A stretch of 7,776 nucleotides of DNA from assembly GCA_029859085.1 (NCBI GenBank), contig JAOUDU010000106.1:1-7776 (forward strand). Direction: 5' to 3'. The notes below the pieces were generated by a model. The model was not told where the DNA came from, did no database searches, and saw only the letters and a program-made list of their open reading frames with translations. A program made the position numbers and the translations under genes. The DNA is from Gammaproteobacteria bacterium. Lineage in GTDB: Bacteria; Pseudomonadota; Gammaproteobacteria; Pseudomonadales; Halieaceae. Shown here piece after piece: positions 1 to 7,166 of this stretch. The number at the start of each line of letters is the position of its first letter. Position 1 is the stretch's first letter.

Positions 1-122
1 ACGATACGGAACCGGTGCCGAATCTGCATGTGCGGCATCAGCAGGGTAAAGCGGAACATGAATTCGTAGTGAATGATCACCACTATAGCGATAACCATTA
101 TGTTCACGGCGAATACGGTTAA
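1..122 (+). CDS. C-terminal fragment of an unidentified protein with a histidine-rich tail
   Basis: The third plus-strand frame is open from the left edge to a TAA at 120-122, giving 39 residues that end in HHYSDNHYVHGEYG. Seven of the 39 residues are histidine, mixed with acidic and tyrosine residues. The other two plus frames close earlier (TAA at 47-49 in frame 2, TAG at 67-69 in frame 1), so this is the only frame that could carry a gene ending here. I do not recognise the family. Such a tail could bind metal ions or be a soluble extension after a membrane domain, but both are guesses because the body of the protein lies outside the window. It converges on the GFA-type gene, with 41 bases between the two stop codons. 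Confidence 0.45.
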   Translation, partial: DTEPVPNLHVRHQQGKAEHEFVVNDHHYSDNHYVHGEYG

Positions 123-129
123 CACTGGG

Positions 130-158
130 GGGCGGGCTCCTGCCTCTGTCTGACGCCC
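130..158. terminator. Weak candidate hairpin between convergent genes
   Basis: GGGCG at 130-134 can pair with CGCCC at 154-158 across a 19-base loop, in the short gap between two convergent stop codons. The stem is only 5 base pairs and no clear T-run follows on either strand. The location suits a terminator better than the structure does. Confidence 0.2.
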
Positions 159-163
159 GTACT

Positions 164-589
164 TTACCTTGTTATCGGCCCTGCCGCATCGCTCACTCTA
201 CTACTCTGGTGCGGCAGTGAGTCATCGAATTCAAACCAGTGCGCCTGCGACTCGCAGTGCACGTGTACCGAGGGTGCCAGATCAATATCGCCGTCGATAT
301 TGGTACGCGCAAGATGGATCTCCCCGGGCCAGCGTTCGGAGCGGAAGAACAGGGTGGAGCCACAGGCAGAGCAAAAGCCCCGCTCGGAATCGGGGGATGA
401 GTGATACCAGCGCAGTGTGCTGTCCGCGACCAAACTGAACCGCTGCTGCGCCGCTCCTACCCAGGTCACCACCGGCGCCCCGTGGGCGCGCTGGCACAGG
501 GAGCAGTGACAGTGGGCGCACCAGAGGCTGGGCGACTGGTATTCAAATTGCACTTCGCCGCAGAGGCAGGCACCCTGGAACCTGGTCAT
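164..589 (-). CDS. GFA/CENP-V domain zinc protein (glutathione-dependent formaldehyde-activating enzyme-like)
   Basis: This encodes a 141-residue single-domain protein of the GFA (CENP-V/GFA) family. The zinc-binding cysteines are visible: C8 and C10 in GACLCGEV, C27, C29 and C32 in HCHCSLCQ, and C73 and C76 in GFCSACGSTLFF. The family C-terminal block appears as HVHCESQAHWFEFDD. Family members are small cytoplasmic zinc proteins. The best-known one, Gfa, promotes S-hydroxymethylglutathione formation from formaldehyde and glutathione, but most relatives have unproven substrates, so the exact activity here is open. The ATG at 587-589 is chosen because the conserved domain begins right after it and AGGT lies just upstream. 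An in-frame GTG at 605-607 would add six residues with no family support. It is divergent from the acyltransferase gene; the 198 bases between them show no convincing promoter. Confidence 0.88.
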   Translation of the reverse strand: MTRFQGACLCGEVQFEYQSPSLWCAHCHCSLCQRAHGAPVVTWVGAAQQRFSLVADSTLRWYHSSPDSERGFCSACGSTLFFRSERWPGEIHLARTNIDGDIDLAPSVHVHCESQAHWFEFDDSLPHQSSRVSDAAGPITR

Positions 590-787
590 TACCTGTAAGC
601 CCCGCACTGATAAACCCGGATTTCAAGTTTAGTTTGCCGAAGCCTTTTCCGACACAAAAATCGGCATCTTTTAACCACATCGGCCGGTCGATTTGATGGC
701 AGATACTTTCCCGGTGAGCGGCGCCGGGCCTATGCTGGTATCCTGCATCCTGGACGGGCTTACGCCCAATGCATTGACGGTAGTCCC

Positions 788-2695
788 ATGAGCATCCTTG
801 CTTATCGTGGCGAAATTGACGGCCTGCGGGCCGTTTCTGTTTTGCTCATCATATTATTTCACCTGGATATATTGGCATTCAGCGGTGGATATATCGGTGT
901 CGATGTTTTTTTTGTGATATCCGGTTTCCTGATGACCAGTATCATAGTCGGTGACCTGGATGGCGGCAGCTTTTCCTTCAGGCAGTTTTACGCCCGCCGC
1001 ATCGCAAGGATCGTGCCGGCCCTGCTTGTCACAGTGATCTTTTCCCTGCTGGCGGCTATGTTACTGCTTTCACCGGCAGCGCTGGTTCATACTTCGCAGG
1101 AAAGCCTGTCGGCTATTTTTTCTGTCAGCAATATTTTCTTCTGGATGGAGTCAAATTATTGGGCGCCAAAGTCCCAGGGATTCCTGCTCCTGCATACCTG
1201 GTCGCTGGGAGTTGAGGAACAGTTCTACCTGGTTTACCCACTACTGCTGTTTGCTTTTCACCGGCTTGTCGAAAGAAAAGGTGCGCTGCTGCTCCTGTCA
1301 TTGATGTTTGCGGGCGGCCTGGCCGCCAACAGTTTCGTATTGCGCACTGATGCCGCCTCGGCATTTTATGTTTCCCCACTTCGTTTCTACGAGTTTGCCA
1401 TTGGCGGCTTTGCAAGCCTTGTGTCATCCACTTCCTTCAGAAACAAAATACCCGGTCCCCTGCTTTCGCTGGCGAGTCTGGCCGGTCTTGCCCTGGTGCT
1501 TTACAGCGCGCTTACCTTTCACTATTTAACCCCATTTCCAGGCACTTATGTGTTGTTGCCGACCTTTGGAGCCGCGCTGGTAATTCTTGCCGGGGGTTCA
1601 GTGACTGCCAGATTCCTCCTGGCCAACCCCATCATGGGCTGGCTTGGCAAAACCTCGTATTCACTCTACCTGGTTCATTGGCCGGTCATTGTTTTATATC
1701 GCTATTGTTTCGGTTCGACGCTGTCAGTCGTGGATCAGGTGATCCTGCTGGCGACGACGCTTGTACTTGCCACAGCGCTTAACAGGGGCATTGAGCAGCG
1801 CTTCAGGTTTGCGTCACAAGACCGGGAAACACGGACGGGAATCCCGGGCAACAGGGCATTGCGGCTAACGGGGGTTACAACTGCCCTGGTCTCGGTGGCG
1901 GCAGCACTGGCCATCGTTGGCCAGGGATGGTCCTGGCGCTTTCCGGACAGCGTGCAGGATTTTGTGCTTCAGGATATGCAGGTTTCAGCGCGGGAAAGAC
2001 GCTCTTACATGGAGGCGCACTGTGTGCCGCTGGGGAAGGTATTCTGCGGGGAGCGTCGGGCTCAAGGCGACAATATCATGCTACTGGCTGATTCGCGCGG
2101 GCTGGATATCTATATAGCTCTGCAGGCGGCCTATCCTGGCGCCAATATATACGCATCCTATGCCATGGGTTGCGCGCCTGTTTATGAGCCGAGAATCGGT
2201 AGAAGCACCCACTTCGGAGGCTGTCCGGGACTCAACAATCAGCGCCTCGCCGCTGCCGAGGCAGCGCCCGCCGGCGATATTGTATTCCTGGCGATGGACT
2301 TCAACAGCTGGCGCGGAAAATTCGTGGTAGACACCGCCCGAAGACTGGTGCAGAGCGGTAAACGGGTATATGTCCTGGGGCAATCGCGATTCCTGGAGGG
2401 AAAAACGCCCCAGGAGATCGCCATCGACCAAATCCGTTTTTCTCTCGATCCAGGCTACGTCGAGCGCTTCCTGGTGTCTGCCCCATTCTCTCTCGACGAG
2501 GTGTATGGCGACCAAATCAATGCCACTGGCGCCACCTATATCAGTACGCGGGACTTCTTCTACCACGACGCTTATCGGCTGTTTACTCGCACCGGGGATG
2601 ACCTGCTGAGTTATGACGGAATCCATCTGTCGGAAGCCGGGGCGCGGGAGTTTGGCCAGTATCTCGCGGCACATTACCCTCTGGGAGACCAATAG
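788..2695 (+). CDS. Membrane acyltransferase 3 / SGNH fusion (OafA-type O-acyltransferase)
   Basis: This 635-residue protein has the two-part architecture of OafA-type O-acyltransferases. Residues 1 to about 380 form an acyltransferase-3 membrane domain with roughly ten hydrophobic helices. Visible motifs are EIDGLRAVSVLLIILFH with the likely catalytic H25, GGYIGVDVFFVISGF (33-47), HTWSLGVEEQFY (136-147) and YSLYLVHWP. Residues from about 420 to 635 form an SGNH-like domain with S436 in ADSRG and a D610-x-x-H613 pair in YDGIHLSEAG. By family analogy it moves acyl groups, usually acetyl, across the inner membrane onto a surface polysaccharide such as O-antigen or exopolysaccharide; the acceptor cannot be read here. 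The ATG at 788 is followed at once by the family N-terminus, but no good ribosome-binding site precedes it. A/T content is high: 841-900 has 23 G/C of 60, against 39 of 60 at 6541-6600 in hisF. No glycan-synthesis neighbours are in view. Confidence 0.93.
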   Translation: MSILAYRGEIDGLRAVSVLLIILFHLDILAFSGGYIGVDVFFVISGFLMTSIIVGDLDGGSFSFRQFYARRIARIVPALLVTVIFSLLAAMLLLSPAALVHTSQESLSAIFSVSNIFFWMESNYWAPKSQGFLLLHTWSLGVEEQFYLVYPLLLFAFHRLVERKGALLLLSLMFAGGLAANSFVLRTDAASAFYVSPLRFYEFAIGGFASLVSSTSFRNKIPGPLLSLASLAGLALVLYSALTFHYLTPFPGTYVLLPTFGAALVILAGGSVTARFLLANPIMGWLGKTSYSLYLVHWPVIVLYRYCFGSTLSVVDQVILLATTLVLATALNRGIEQRFRFASQDRETRTGIPGNRALRLTGVTTALVSVAAALAIVGQGWSWRFPDSVQDFVLQDMQVSARERRSYMEAHCVPLGKVFCGERRAQGDNIMLLADSRGLDIYIALQAAYPGANIYASYAMGCAPVYEPRIGRSTHFGGCPGLNNQRLAAAEAAPAGDIVFLAMDFNSWRGKFVVDTARRLVQSGKRVYVLGQSRFLEGKTPQEIAIDQIRFSLDPGYVERFLVSAPFSLDEVYGDQINATGATYISTRDFFYHDAYRLFTRTGDDLLSYDGIHLSEAGAREFGQYLAAHYPLGDQ

Positions 2696-2731
2696 CGCTG
2701 GGTCGACACACGGTGGCGGCACTGGTTGAAA

Positions 2732-2807
2732 TGGTGCCCGGAGACAGAATCGAACTGCCGACACGGGGATTTTCAATCCCCTGCTCTACCGACTGAGCTA
2801 TCCGGGC
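2732..2807 (-). tRNA. tRNA-Phe (anticodon GAA), CCA encoded
   Basis: On the minus strand the 76 bases fold as a standard cloverleaf. The acceptor stem is GCCCGGA with TCCGGGC, the D arm is GCTC/GAGC, the anticodon stem is GGGGA/TCCCC around TTGAAAA, and the T arm is GGCAG/CTGTC around TTCGATT, with one G-T pair. The anticodon GAA sits at 2772-2774. The discriminator base A and a genomically encoded CCA occupy 2732-2735. The 5' two-thirds is close to the E. coli tRNA-Phe sequence as I recall it. It lies downstream of yggX on the same strand but has its own promoter. No clear T-rich terminator follows its 3' end in the 36 bases before the acyltransferase stop. Confidence 0.97.
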
Positions 2808-2833
2808 GGAATCGCGGAATGCGAGAGGCGCGT

Positions 2834-2862
2834 ATTAAACCCGCAGCGGCGTGGTGAGTCAA
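2834..2862 (-). promoter_or_regulatory. Sigma-70 promoter for tRNA-Phe
   Basis: On the minus strand TTGACT (2857-2862) and TTTAAT (2834-2839) each match the sigma-70 consensus at five of six positions and are separated by exactly 17 bases. The predicted start near 2827 leaves a leader of about 20 bases before the tRNA. The bases after the -10 box read ACGCGCC, a G/C-rich discriminator typical of stable-RNA promoters under stringent control; the control itself is inferred. Confidence 0.75.
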
Positions 2863-2890
2863 GGCCCGGCCCAGTGGGCAGCGCCGGGCT
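2863..2890 (-). terminator. Hairpin directly after the yggX stop, candidate terminator
   Basis: On the minus strand CCCGGC (2883-2888) pairs with GCCGGG (2865-2870) around a 12-base loop. The outer bases 2889-2890 and 2863-2864 can extend it by one G-C and one G-T pair. It begins inside the yggX stop codon and ends against the -35 box of the tRNA-Phe promoter. Only two T residues follow, so it is a poor intrinsic terminator. It may instead protect the mRNA 3' end or only partly insulate the tRNA promoter. Confidence 0.35.
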
Positions 2891-3161
2891 ATTCAACGGG
2901 CGGTACATAGCCCTCCGCCCTGTCGTAGTCCTCACCGGCCAGGAACTTGTCCATCTCCTGTTGCAGGTATTTGCGCGCTTCGGGATCAACCAGGCTGAGG
3001 TGCTTCTCGTTGATCAGCATGGTCTGGTGCGCCTGCCAGTCCAGCCAGGCCTGTTTCGATACGGATTCGTAGACCTCCAGGCCCTTGGGGCCGGGATAGG
3101 GCGGTGCCGCCAGTCCCTCGAGTTCGCGCTGGTACTTCTTGCAGAATACGGTGCGGGTCAT
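2889..3161 (-). CDS. yggX: YggX, Fe(2+)-trafficking / oxidative-protection protein
   Basis: This encodes a 90-residue protein, the usual family length. Family hallmarks are the N-terminal TRTVFCKKY with conserved C7, PPYPGPKG (20-27), and the C-terminal block [16 protein letters not shown] followed by QQEMDKFL. YggX is a small cytoplasmic protein that in enteric bacteria protects iron-sulfur clusters from oxidation and influences labile iron. Its precise biochemistry is still debated. The start codon overlaps the end of mutY as ATGA (3158-3161), so the two genes are almost certainly co-transcribed and translationally coupled. The pairing fits, because MutY carries an Fe-S cluster and repairs oxidative lesions. 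Confidence 0.96.
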   Translation of the reverse strand: MTRTVFCKKYQRELEGLAAPPYPGPKGLEVYESVSKQAWLDWQAHQTMLINEKHLSLVDPEARKYLQQEMDKFLAGEDYDRAEGYVPPVE

Positions 3162-4258
3162 GTCGGTGCTCCATCCGTGTTTGGTGCAGTGTCCTGTGAA
3201 TCCAGCCGGGCGAGCAGGCTTGCAACCGGGGCTGCGAGGCCGACCGCGGCGGGTTGCCGCCAGTTATACCAGAGCTGGTTGGGGGCTTCCATGACGGCGG
3301 CGGGGCTGGAGGGCAGGGTGACCCGCACCGGACGGATATCCAGGTGGTAGTGGCTGAAGGTGTGGCGGAACTCCGGCCAGATTTCTATCGACTCGGGGGC
3401 AAGTCCCCAGCGATCGAGGCACCAGTTCGCGGTCGCCGCGGTGTCGGCCAGTTCGGGAAAGCACCACAGGCCGCCCCAGATACCGGAGCCGGGCCGCCGC
3501 TCGAGCCAGATGTCGCCATTGCTGGCGCTGGCCATGATAAAGACAGTGGATTTTACCGGCAGGGGTTTGCGCGGTTTCCCGCCGGGAAAGGCCCGCTGCC
3601 GCCCCAGGGCGAGCGCCTCGCAGTCCGCGGCCAGGGGGCAGCGTTCGCAGGCGGGCGCGGCCCGGGTGCACAGGGTAGCACCCAGGTCCATCATGGCCTG
3701 GGAGTAATCCGCGCTGCGCGCGGCGGGCGTGTACTGTTCCGCGATCTGCCACAGGCGCTCGTGCACAGCGCCCTGGCCGGGCCAGCCCGCAACTGCCCGG
3801 TACCTGGCCAGTACCCGCTTGACGTTGCCATCGAGGATTACCGCCCGCTTGCCCCAGGCGATGCTGGCAATCGCCCCCGCGGTCGATCGCCCCACCCCGG
3901 GCAGTTCGCACAGGCCCTCGACCGTGCCCGGGAACTCCCCCCCCAGTTCATCGCAGACATATTTTGCCGCCCGGTGCAGGTTGCGGCCCCGGGCGTAGTA
4001 GCCCAGCCCGGTCCACAGGTGCAACACCTCGTCCTCCGTCGCCGCGGCCAGGTCCTGCACGGTGGGCAGTGCCCGCATAAACCGCTCGAAATAGGGAATG
4101 ACGGTTTTCACCTGGGTCTGCTGCAGCATGATCTCCGATACCCATACCCGGTAGGGGCTGGTATCGCGCTGCCAGGGCAGGTCCTTGCGGCCGTGCCGGT
4201 CGAACCAGTGGAGGACGCGCTCGGCGAATTCAGGCGCAGGGGTTGGTCTGGCGGGCAT
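3158..4258 (-). CDS. mutY: MutY, adenine DNA glycosylase (A/G-specific)
   Basis: This 366-residue enzyme removes adenine mispaired with 8-oxoguanine or guanine, preventing G:C to T:A changes. The catalytic E42 lies in [10 protein letters not shown] and the catalytic Asp is D143 in [12 protein letters not shown]. The helix-hairpin-helix is [12 protein letters not shown] (119-130). The [4Fe-4S] cluster cysteines C197, C204, C207 and C213 have the classic C-x6-C-x2-C-x5-C spacing. The C-terminal Nudix-like 8-oxoG recognition domain carries RHTFSHYHL, with the F301-S302-H303 triplet expected to read 8-oxoG. Length is close to E. coli MutY. The ATG at 4256-4258 is followed by a short Pro/Ala-rich lead before the conserved FAERVLHWF block. 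It is divergent from hisB and overlaps yggX by four bases. Confidence 0.97.
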   Translation of the reverse strand: MPARPTPAPEFAERVLHWFDRHGRKDLPWQRDTSPYRVWVSEIMLQQTQVKTVIPYFERFMRALPTVQDLAAATEDEVLHLWTGLGYYARGRNLHRAAKYVCDELGGEFPGTVEGLCELPGVGRSTAGAIASIAWGKRAVILDGNVKRVLARYRAVAGWPGQGAVHERLWQIAEQYTPAARSADYSQAMMDLGATLCTRAAPACERCPLAADCEALALGRQRAFPGGKPRKPLPVKSTVFIMASASNGDIWLERRPGSGIWGGLWCFPELADTAATANWCLDRWGLAPESIEIWPEFRHTFSHYHLDIRPVRVTLPSSPAAVMEAPNQLWYNWRQPAAVGLAAPVASLLARLDSQDTAPNTDGAPT

Positions 4259-4300
4259 AACGGGTCAATCGGGCCTGTTAACGAGCCAGACAGGGTAATG

Positions 4301-4349
4301 TTGAAAGCGCAATACCGCCAGTGAATTAAGCCGCGCATTCTTTTACAAT
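4301..4349 (+). promoter_or_regulatory. Candidate hisB promoter elements in the mutY/hisB divergent region
   Basis: The 142-base gap between the mutY and hisB starts must hold promoters in both directions. Facing hisB, TACAAT at 4344-4349 is a good -10 match (five of six) but has only a weak -35 region (GTGAAT at 4321-4326). TTGAAA at 4301-4306 is a good -35 but at 17-base spacing meets only AATTAA. The first would start transcription near 4356. Neither pair is strong, and I see no clear mutY promoter on the other strand. Confidence 0.3.
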
Positions 4350-4357
4350 GGCGTGCT

Positions 4358-4385
4358 TTTGCGGGGATCACCCGCAGCCCGCAAA
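4358..4385 (+). promoter_or_regulatory. Leader hairpins upstream of hisB
   Basis: TTTGCGGG (4358-4365) pairs perfectly with CCCGCAAA (4378-4385) around a 12-base loop. That loop contains a second CCCGCA (4371-4376), which can instead pair with TGCGGG (4360-4365) across five bases. The two foldings exclude each other. They end a few bases before the hisB ribosome-binding site GGAG (4391-4394). No his-rich leader peptide is visible, so this is not a classical his attenuator. Confidence 0.4.
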
Positions 4386-4400
4386 CAGGTGGAGAAACCG

Positions 4401-4994
4401 ATGGCTGAGCGCAGGGCCACAGTAGAGAGAAATACGCTGGAGACCAGGATCACCGCAACGGTGAACCTGGACGGTTCCGGCCGCACTGAATTCGAGACCG
4501 GCGTTCCCTTCCTTGAGCACATGCTGGACCAGGTTGCGCGGCACGGCATGGTGGACCTGGCGGTGAAGGCCGCGGGCGACCTGCACATCGACGACCACCA
4601 CACGGTGGAGGATATCGGCATCACCCTGGGCCAGGCCTTTGCCAAAGCCGTGGGCGACAAGAAGGGCATTTACCGTTACGGCCATGCCTACGTGCCGCTG
4701 GACGAGGCCCTGTCGCGGGTGGTGATCGACTTTTCCGGCCGGCCGGGCCTGGAGTACCACATTCCGTTCACCCGCGCCGCGGTGGGCGGCTTCGACGTGG
4801 ACCTGTTTCTCGAGTTTTTCCAGGGCTTTGTCAACCACGCCCAGGTCACCCTGCACATCGACAACCTGCGCGGCAGCAACAGCCACCACCAGGCCGAAAC
4901 GGTGTTCAAGGCGTTTGGCCGCGCCCTGCGTATGGCCCTGGCGGAGGATCCGCGGATGGCGGGCGTGATGCCCTCCACCAAGGGTGTGCTCTAG
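4401..4994 (+). CDS. hisB: HisB, imidazoleglycerol-phosphate dehydratase
   Basis: This encodes a 197-residue monofunctional dehydratase that converts imidazole-glycerol phosphate to imidazole-acetol phosphate in histidine synthesis. It lacks the phosphatase half present in the E. coli bifunctional HisB. The manganese-binding motifs are seen as FLEHMLDQ with H40, [11 protein letters not shown] with H62, H66, H67 and E70, [11 protein letters not shown] with H95, and [13 protein letters not shown] with H162, H163 and E166. The ATG at 4401 is chosen because GGAG lies six bases upstream at 4391-4394 and the family N-terminus [12 protein letters not shown] follows it. The frame stays open upstream, but that stretch is occupied by the leader hairpins. 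It is first in the operon, and hisH follows after five bases. Confidence 0.97.
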   Translation: MAERRATVERNTLETRITATVNLDGSGRTEFETGVPFLEHMLDQVARHGMVDLAVKAAGDLHIDDHHTVEDIGITLGQAFAKAVGDKKGIYRYGHAYVPLDEALSRVVIDFSGRPGLEYHIPFTRAAVGGFDVDLFLEFFQGFVNHAQVTLHIDNLRGSNSHHQAETVFKAFGRALRMALAEDPRMAGVMPSTKGVL

Positions 4995-4999
4995 CGCCG

Positions 5000-5650
5000 A
5001 TGAGTGGTGTGGTCGCCGTCATCGATTACGGCATGGGCAACCTTCACTCCGTGGCGAGTGCGCTGGCCCACGCGGGCGCCTCGCAGGTGCTGGTTTCCCA
5101 CGATGCCGAGGTCATTCGCAGTGCCGACCGGGTGGTGTTTCCCGGTGTTGGCGCCATTCGCGACTGCATGGCGGAAATCCGCCGGCTCAAGTGTGACCAG
5201 TTGCTGGCGGATGCGCTGGCGGACCGGCACAAGCCGGTGCTGGCCATCTGCGTGGGCATGCAGGCCCTGATGAGTCACTCCGAGGAAAACGGGGGCGTGC
5301 CCTGCCTCGACATAATCCCCGGTGAGGTCCGCTATTTCGGCAATCCGCTGGTCGACGGCGATGGCAACCGCCTGAAAGTCCCCCACATGGGCTGGAACGA
5401 GGTGCGCCAGGTGGGTGATCACCCGCTGTGGCAGGGTATTCCCGACCTCACCCGTTTTTATTTCGTGCACAGTTTCTATGTGGATGCCGTGGAGCGGGGG
5501 CTGGTGGCCGCCAGCGTGAACTACGGTGTGAACTTCGATGCCGCCCTGGCCCGGGATAACCTCTTTGCGGTGCAGTTTCACCCGGAGAAAAGCCATACCG
5601 CGGGGCTCAGGCTGTTGCGTAATTTCCTGGAGTGGAACGGCCAATGCTGA
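5000..5650 (+). CDS. hisH: HisH, imidazole glycerol phosphate synthase glutaminase subunit
   Basis: This 216-residue class I glutamine amidotransferase releases ammonia from glutamine and channels it into the HisF barrel. The triad is visible as C84 in AICVGMQAL, and H194 and E196 in VQFHPEKSH. Other family blocks are [12 protein letters not shown] (7-18), [11 protein letters not shown] (47-57) and VPHMGWNEV (127-135). The nucleophile motif reads AICVGMQ, where many relatives have GICLGMQ; this is a mild variation. No strong ribosome-binding site precedes the ATG. With only five bases after the hisB stop, translation probably depends on coupling to hisB. Its last seven bases overlap the start of hisA. 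Confidence 0.97.
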   Translation: MSGVVAVIDYGMGNLHSVASALAHAGASQVLVSHDAEVIRSADRVVFPGVGAIRDCMAEIRRLKCDQLLADALADRHKPVLAICVGMQALMSHSEENGGVPCLDIIPGEVRYFGNPLVDGDGNRLKVPHMGWNEVRQVGDHPLWQGIPDLTRFYFVHSFYVDAVERGLVAASVNYGVNFDAALARDNLFAVQFHPEKSHTAGLRLLRNFLEWNGQC

Positions 5651-6390
5651 TAATTCCCGCGATTGATCTCAAGGATGGCCAGTGCGTGCGCCTGCGCCAG
5701 GGCCTGATGGAGGACAGCACCGTGTTCTCTGACGAGCCCGTGGCTGTGGCCCGGCGCTGGGTGGAGGCCGGTTGTCGCCGCCTGCACCTGGTAGACCTCA
5801 ACGGTGCCTTCGCCGGCGAACCGGTCAACGGTGAGGTGGTCGAGGCGATCGCCCGCGCCTGGCCCGGGCTGCCAATCCAGATTGGCGGCGGCATCCGCAG
5901 CCTGGAAACCATCGAGCATTATGTGCGCGCCGGCGTCAGCTACGTGATCATCGGCACCCGGGCTGTAAAGGAGCCGGCGTTCGTGGCCGAAGCCTGCGCC
6001 GCGTTCCCGGGTCGCATTATCGTCGGGCTGGACGCGAAGGACGGCCTGGTGGCCACCGATGGCTGGGCTGAAGTGTCCACGCTGCGCGCCACCGACCTGG
6101 CCCGCCGTTTCGAGTCCGACGGTGTGTCCGCCATCGTCTACACCGATATCGCCCGCGACGGCATGATGCAGGGCGTCAACGTGGAGGCGACCCTGGTCAT
6201 GGCCCGGGCGTCGAGCATTCCCGTGATCGCCTCCGGCGGTATTACCAACCTGGACGATATCCGGGCACTGCGGGCGGTGGCCTCCGAGGGCATCTGCGGT
6301 GCCATCACCGGCCGCGCCATCTACGAGGGTACGCTGGACGTGGCCGAGGCCCAGCGCCTGTGTGACGAACTCGGCGACGGCGAGGGCTGA
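5644..6390 (+). CDS. hisA: HisA, ProFAR isomerase (phosphoribosylformimino-AICAR-P isomerase)
   Basis: This 248-residue (beta/alpha)8 barrel isomerizes ProFAR to PRFAR, the substrate of HisH/HisF. The catalytic acids are D8 in [10 protein letters not shown] and D130 in IVGLDAKDG. The phosphate-binding loops are IQIGGGIRS (78-86) with VIIGTRAV (101-108), and VIASGGI with [11 protein letters not shown]. The ATG at 5644 matches the family N-terminus MLIIPAIDL and follows a distant GGAG at 5629-5632. A GTG twelve bases earlier in the same frame would add a non-family tail. Its start lies inside the end of hisH (ATGCTGA, 5644-5650), an overlap that suggests translational coupling and places hisA between the two genes whose products form one complex. 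Confidence 0.97.
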   Translation: MLIIPAIDLKDGQCVRLRQGLMEDSTVFSDEPVAVARRWVEAGCRRLHLVDLNGAFAGEPVNGEVVEAIARAWPGLPIQIGGGIRSLETIEHYVRAGVSYVIIGTRAVKEPAFVAEACAAFPGRIIVGLDAKDGLVATDGWAEVSTLRATDLARRFESDGVSAIVYTDIARDGMMQGVNVEATLVMARASSIPVIASGGITNLDDIRALRAVASEGICGAITGRAIYEGTLDVAEAQRLCDELGDGEG

Positions 6391-6392
6391 AG

Positions 6393-7166
6393 ATGGGGCT
6401 GGCCAAGCGCATTATTCCCTGCCTGGACGTGGAAAACGGCCGGGTGGTCAAGGGCGTCAACTTCGTGGATATCCGCGATGCCGGTGACCCGGTGGAGATC
6501 GCCATTCGCTACAACGAGCAGGGCGCCGACGAGATCACCTTCCTCGACATCACCGCCAGCCACGAGGGCCGGGACACCACGGTGCACACCGTGGAAAAGA
6601 TCGCCGAGGAGGTGTTCATCCCGCTTACGGTAGGTGGCGGTATTCGCAGCGTGCAGGACATCCGCACCATGCTCAATGCCGGTGCCGACAAGGTCAGCAT
6701 AAATACCGCGGCCATCCACAACCCTGAGCTGGTGCGCGAATCAGCCGAGCGTTTTGGCTCCCAGTGCATCGTGGTGGCGATAGACGCCAAGCGGGTGGCG
6801 GATGTGGACGGCAAGCCCCGCTGGGAAATCTTTACCCACGGCGGGCGCAAACCGACCGGCATCGACGCGGTGGCCTGGGCGGTGCGCATGGCGGAACTTG
6901 GGGCGGGGGAGATACTGCTTACCAGCATGGACCGGGACGGCACCAAGAACGGATTCGAGCTCGGGGTGACCCGGGCGATCACCGACGCGGTGGAAATACC
7001 GGTCATCGCCTCGGGCGGTGTGGGTACGCTGGATCACCTGGTTGACGGCATTCTGCTGGGCGGCGCCGACGCGGTGCTGGCGGCCAGTATTTTCCACTTC
7101 GGCGAGTTCACGGTACCTGAGGCCAAGGCCTATATGGCGGCCCGGGGGATTGAAGTCCGCCTGTAG
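6393..7166 (+). CDS. hisF: HisF, imidazole glycerol phosphate synthase cyclase subunit
   Basis: This 257-residue (beta/alpha)8 barrel uses ammonia from HisH to turn PRFAR into imidazole-glycerol phosphate and AICAR. The catalytic acids are D12 in [16 protein letters not shown] and D131 in VVAIDAKR. Further family blocks are [11 protein letters not shown] (50-60), TVGGGIRS (79-86), [11 protein letters not shown] and [12 protein letters not shown] at 6382-6385 lies seven bases before the ATG, and only two bases separate it from the hisA stop. Its TAG stop (7164-7166) is part of the GTAG end of the inverted-repeat element that follows. It is the last his gene in the window. Confidence 0.98.
   Translation: MGLAKRIIPCLDVENGRVVKGVNFVDIRDAGDPVEIAIRYNEQGADEITFLDITASHEGRDTTVHTVEKIAEEVFIPLTVGGGIRSVQDIRTMLNAGADKVSINTAAIHNPELVRESAERFGSQCIVVAIDAKRVADVDGKPRWEIFTHGGRKPTGIDAVAWAVRMAELGAGEILLTSMDRDGTKNGFELGVTRAITDAVEIPVIASGGVGTLDHLVDGILLGGADAVLAASIFHFGEFTVPEAKAYMAARGIEVRL

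Noticed and set aside
590..607. GTG start six codons upstream for the GFA-type gene
   Set aside because: The conserved domain starts right after the ATG at 587-589, which has AGGT just upstream.
636..665. GCCGA/TCGGC pairing in the gap upstream of the acyltransferase gene
   Set aside because: The arms are only five bases with a long A/T-rich loop; this is expected by chance and has no link to a gene end.
1..2731. Direct repeat of the tRNA-Phe 3' end as an integration scar
   Set aside because: Reading the left 2.7 kb by eye, I found no second copy of the tRNA 3' sequence, so no attachment site can be called.
2081..2776. 231-codon open frame on the minus strand
   Set aside because: It lies antisense to the SGNH part of the acyltransferase and runs through the 3' half of the tRNA-Phe gene; its translation shows no recognisable family.
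3254..4324. 356-codon open frame on the plus strand
   Set aside because: It is the antisense shadow of mutY in G/C-rich DNA; the translation is Gly/Pro/Arg-rich with no motifs, while MutY has all catalytic and cluster residues.
4353..4400. Upstream in-frame extension of hisB
   Set aside because: The ATG at 4401 has a good GGAG and matches the family N-terminus; the extension covers the leader hairpins and has no family similarity.
4991..5644. 217-codon open frame on the minus strand
   Set aside because: It is antisense to a fully conserved hisH and is explained by codon bias.
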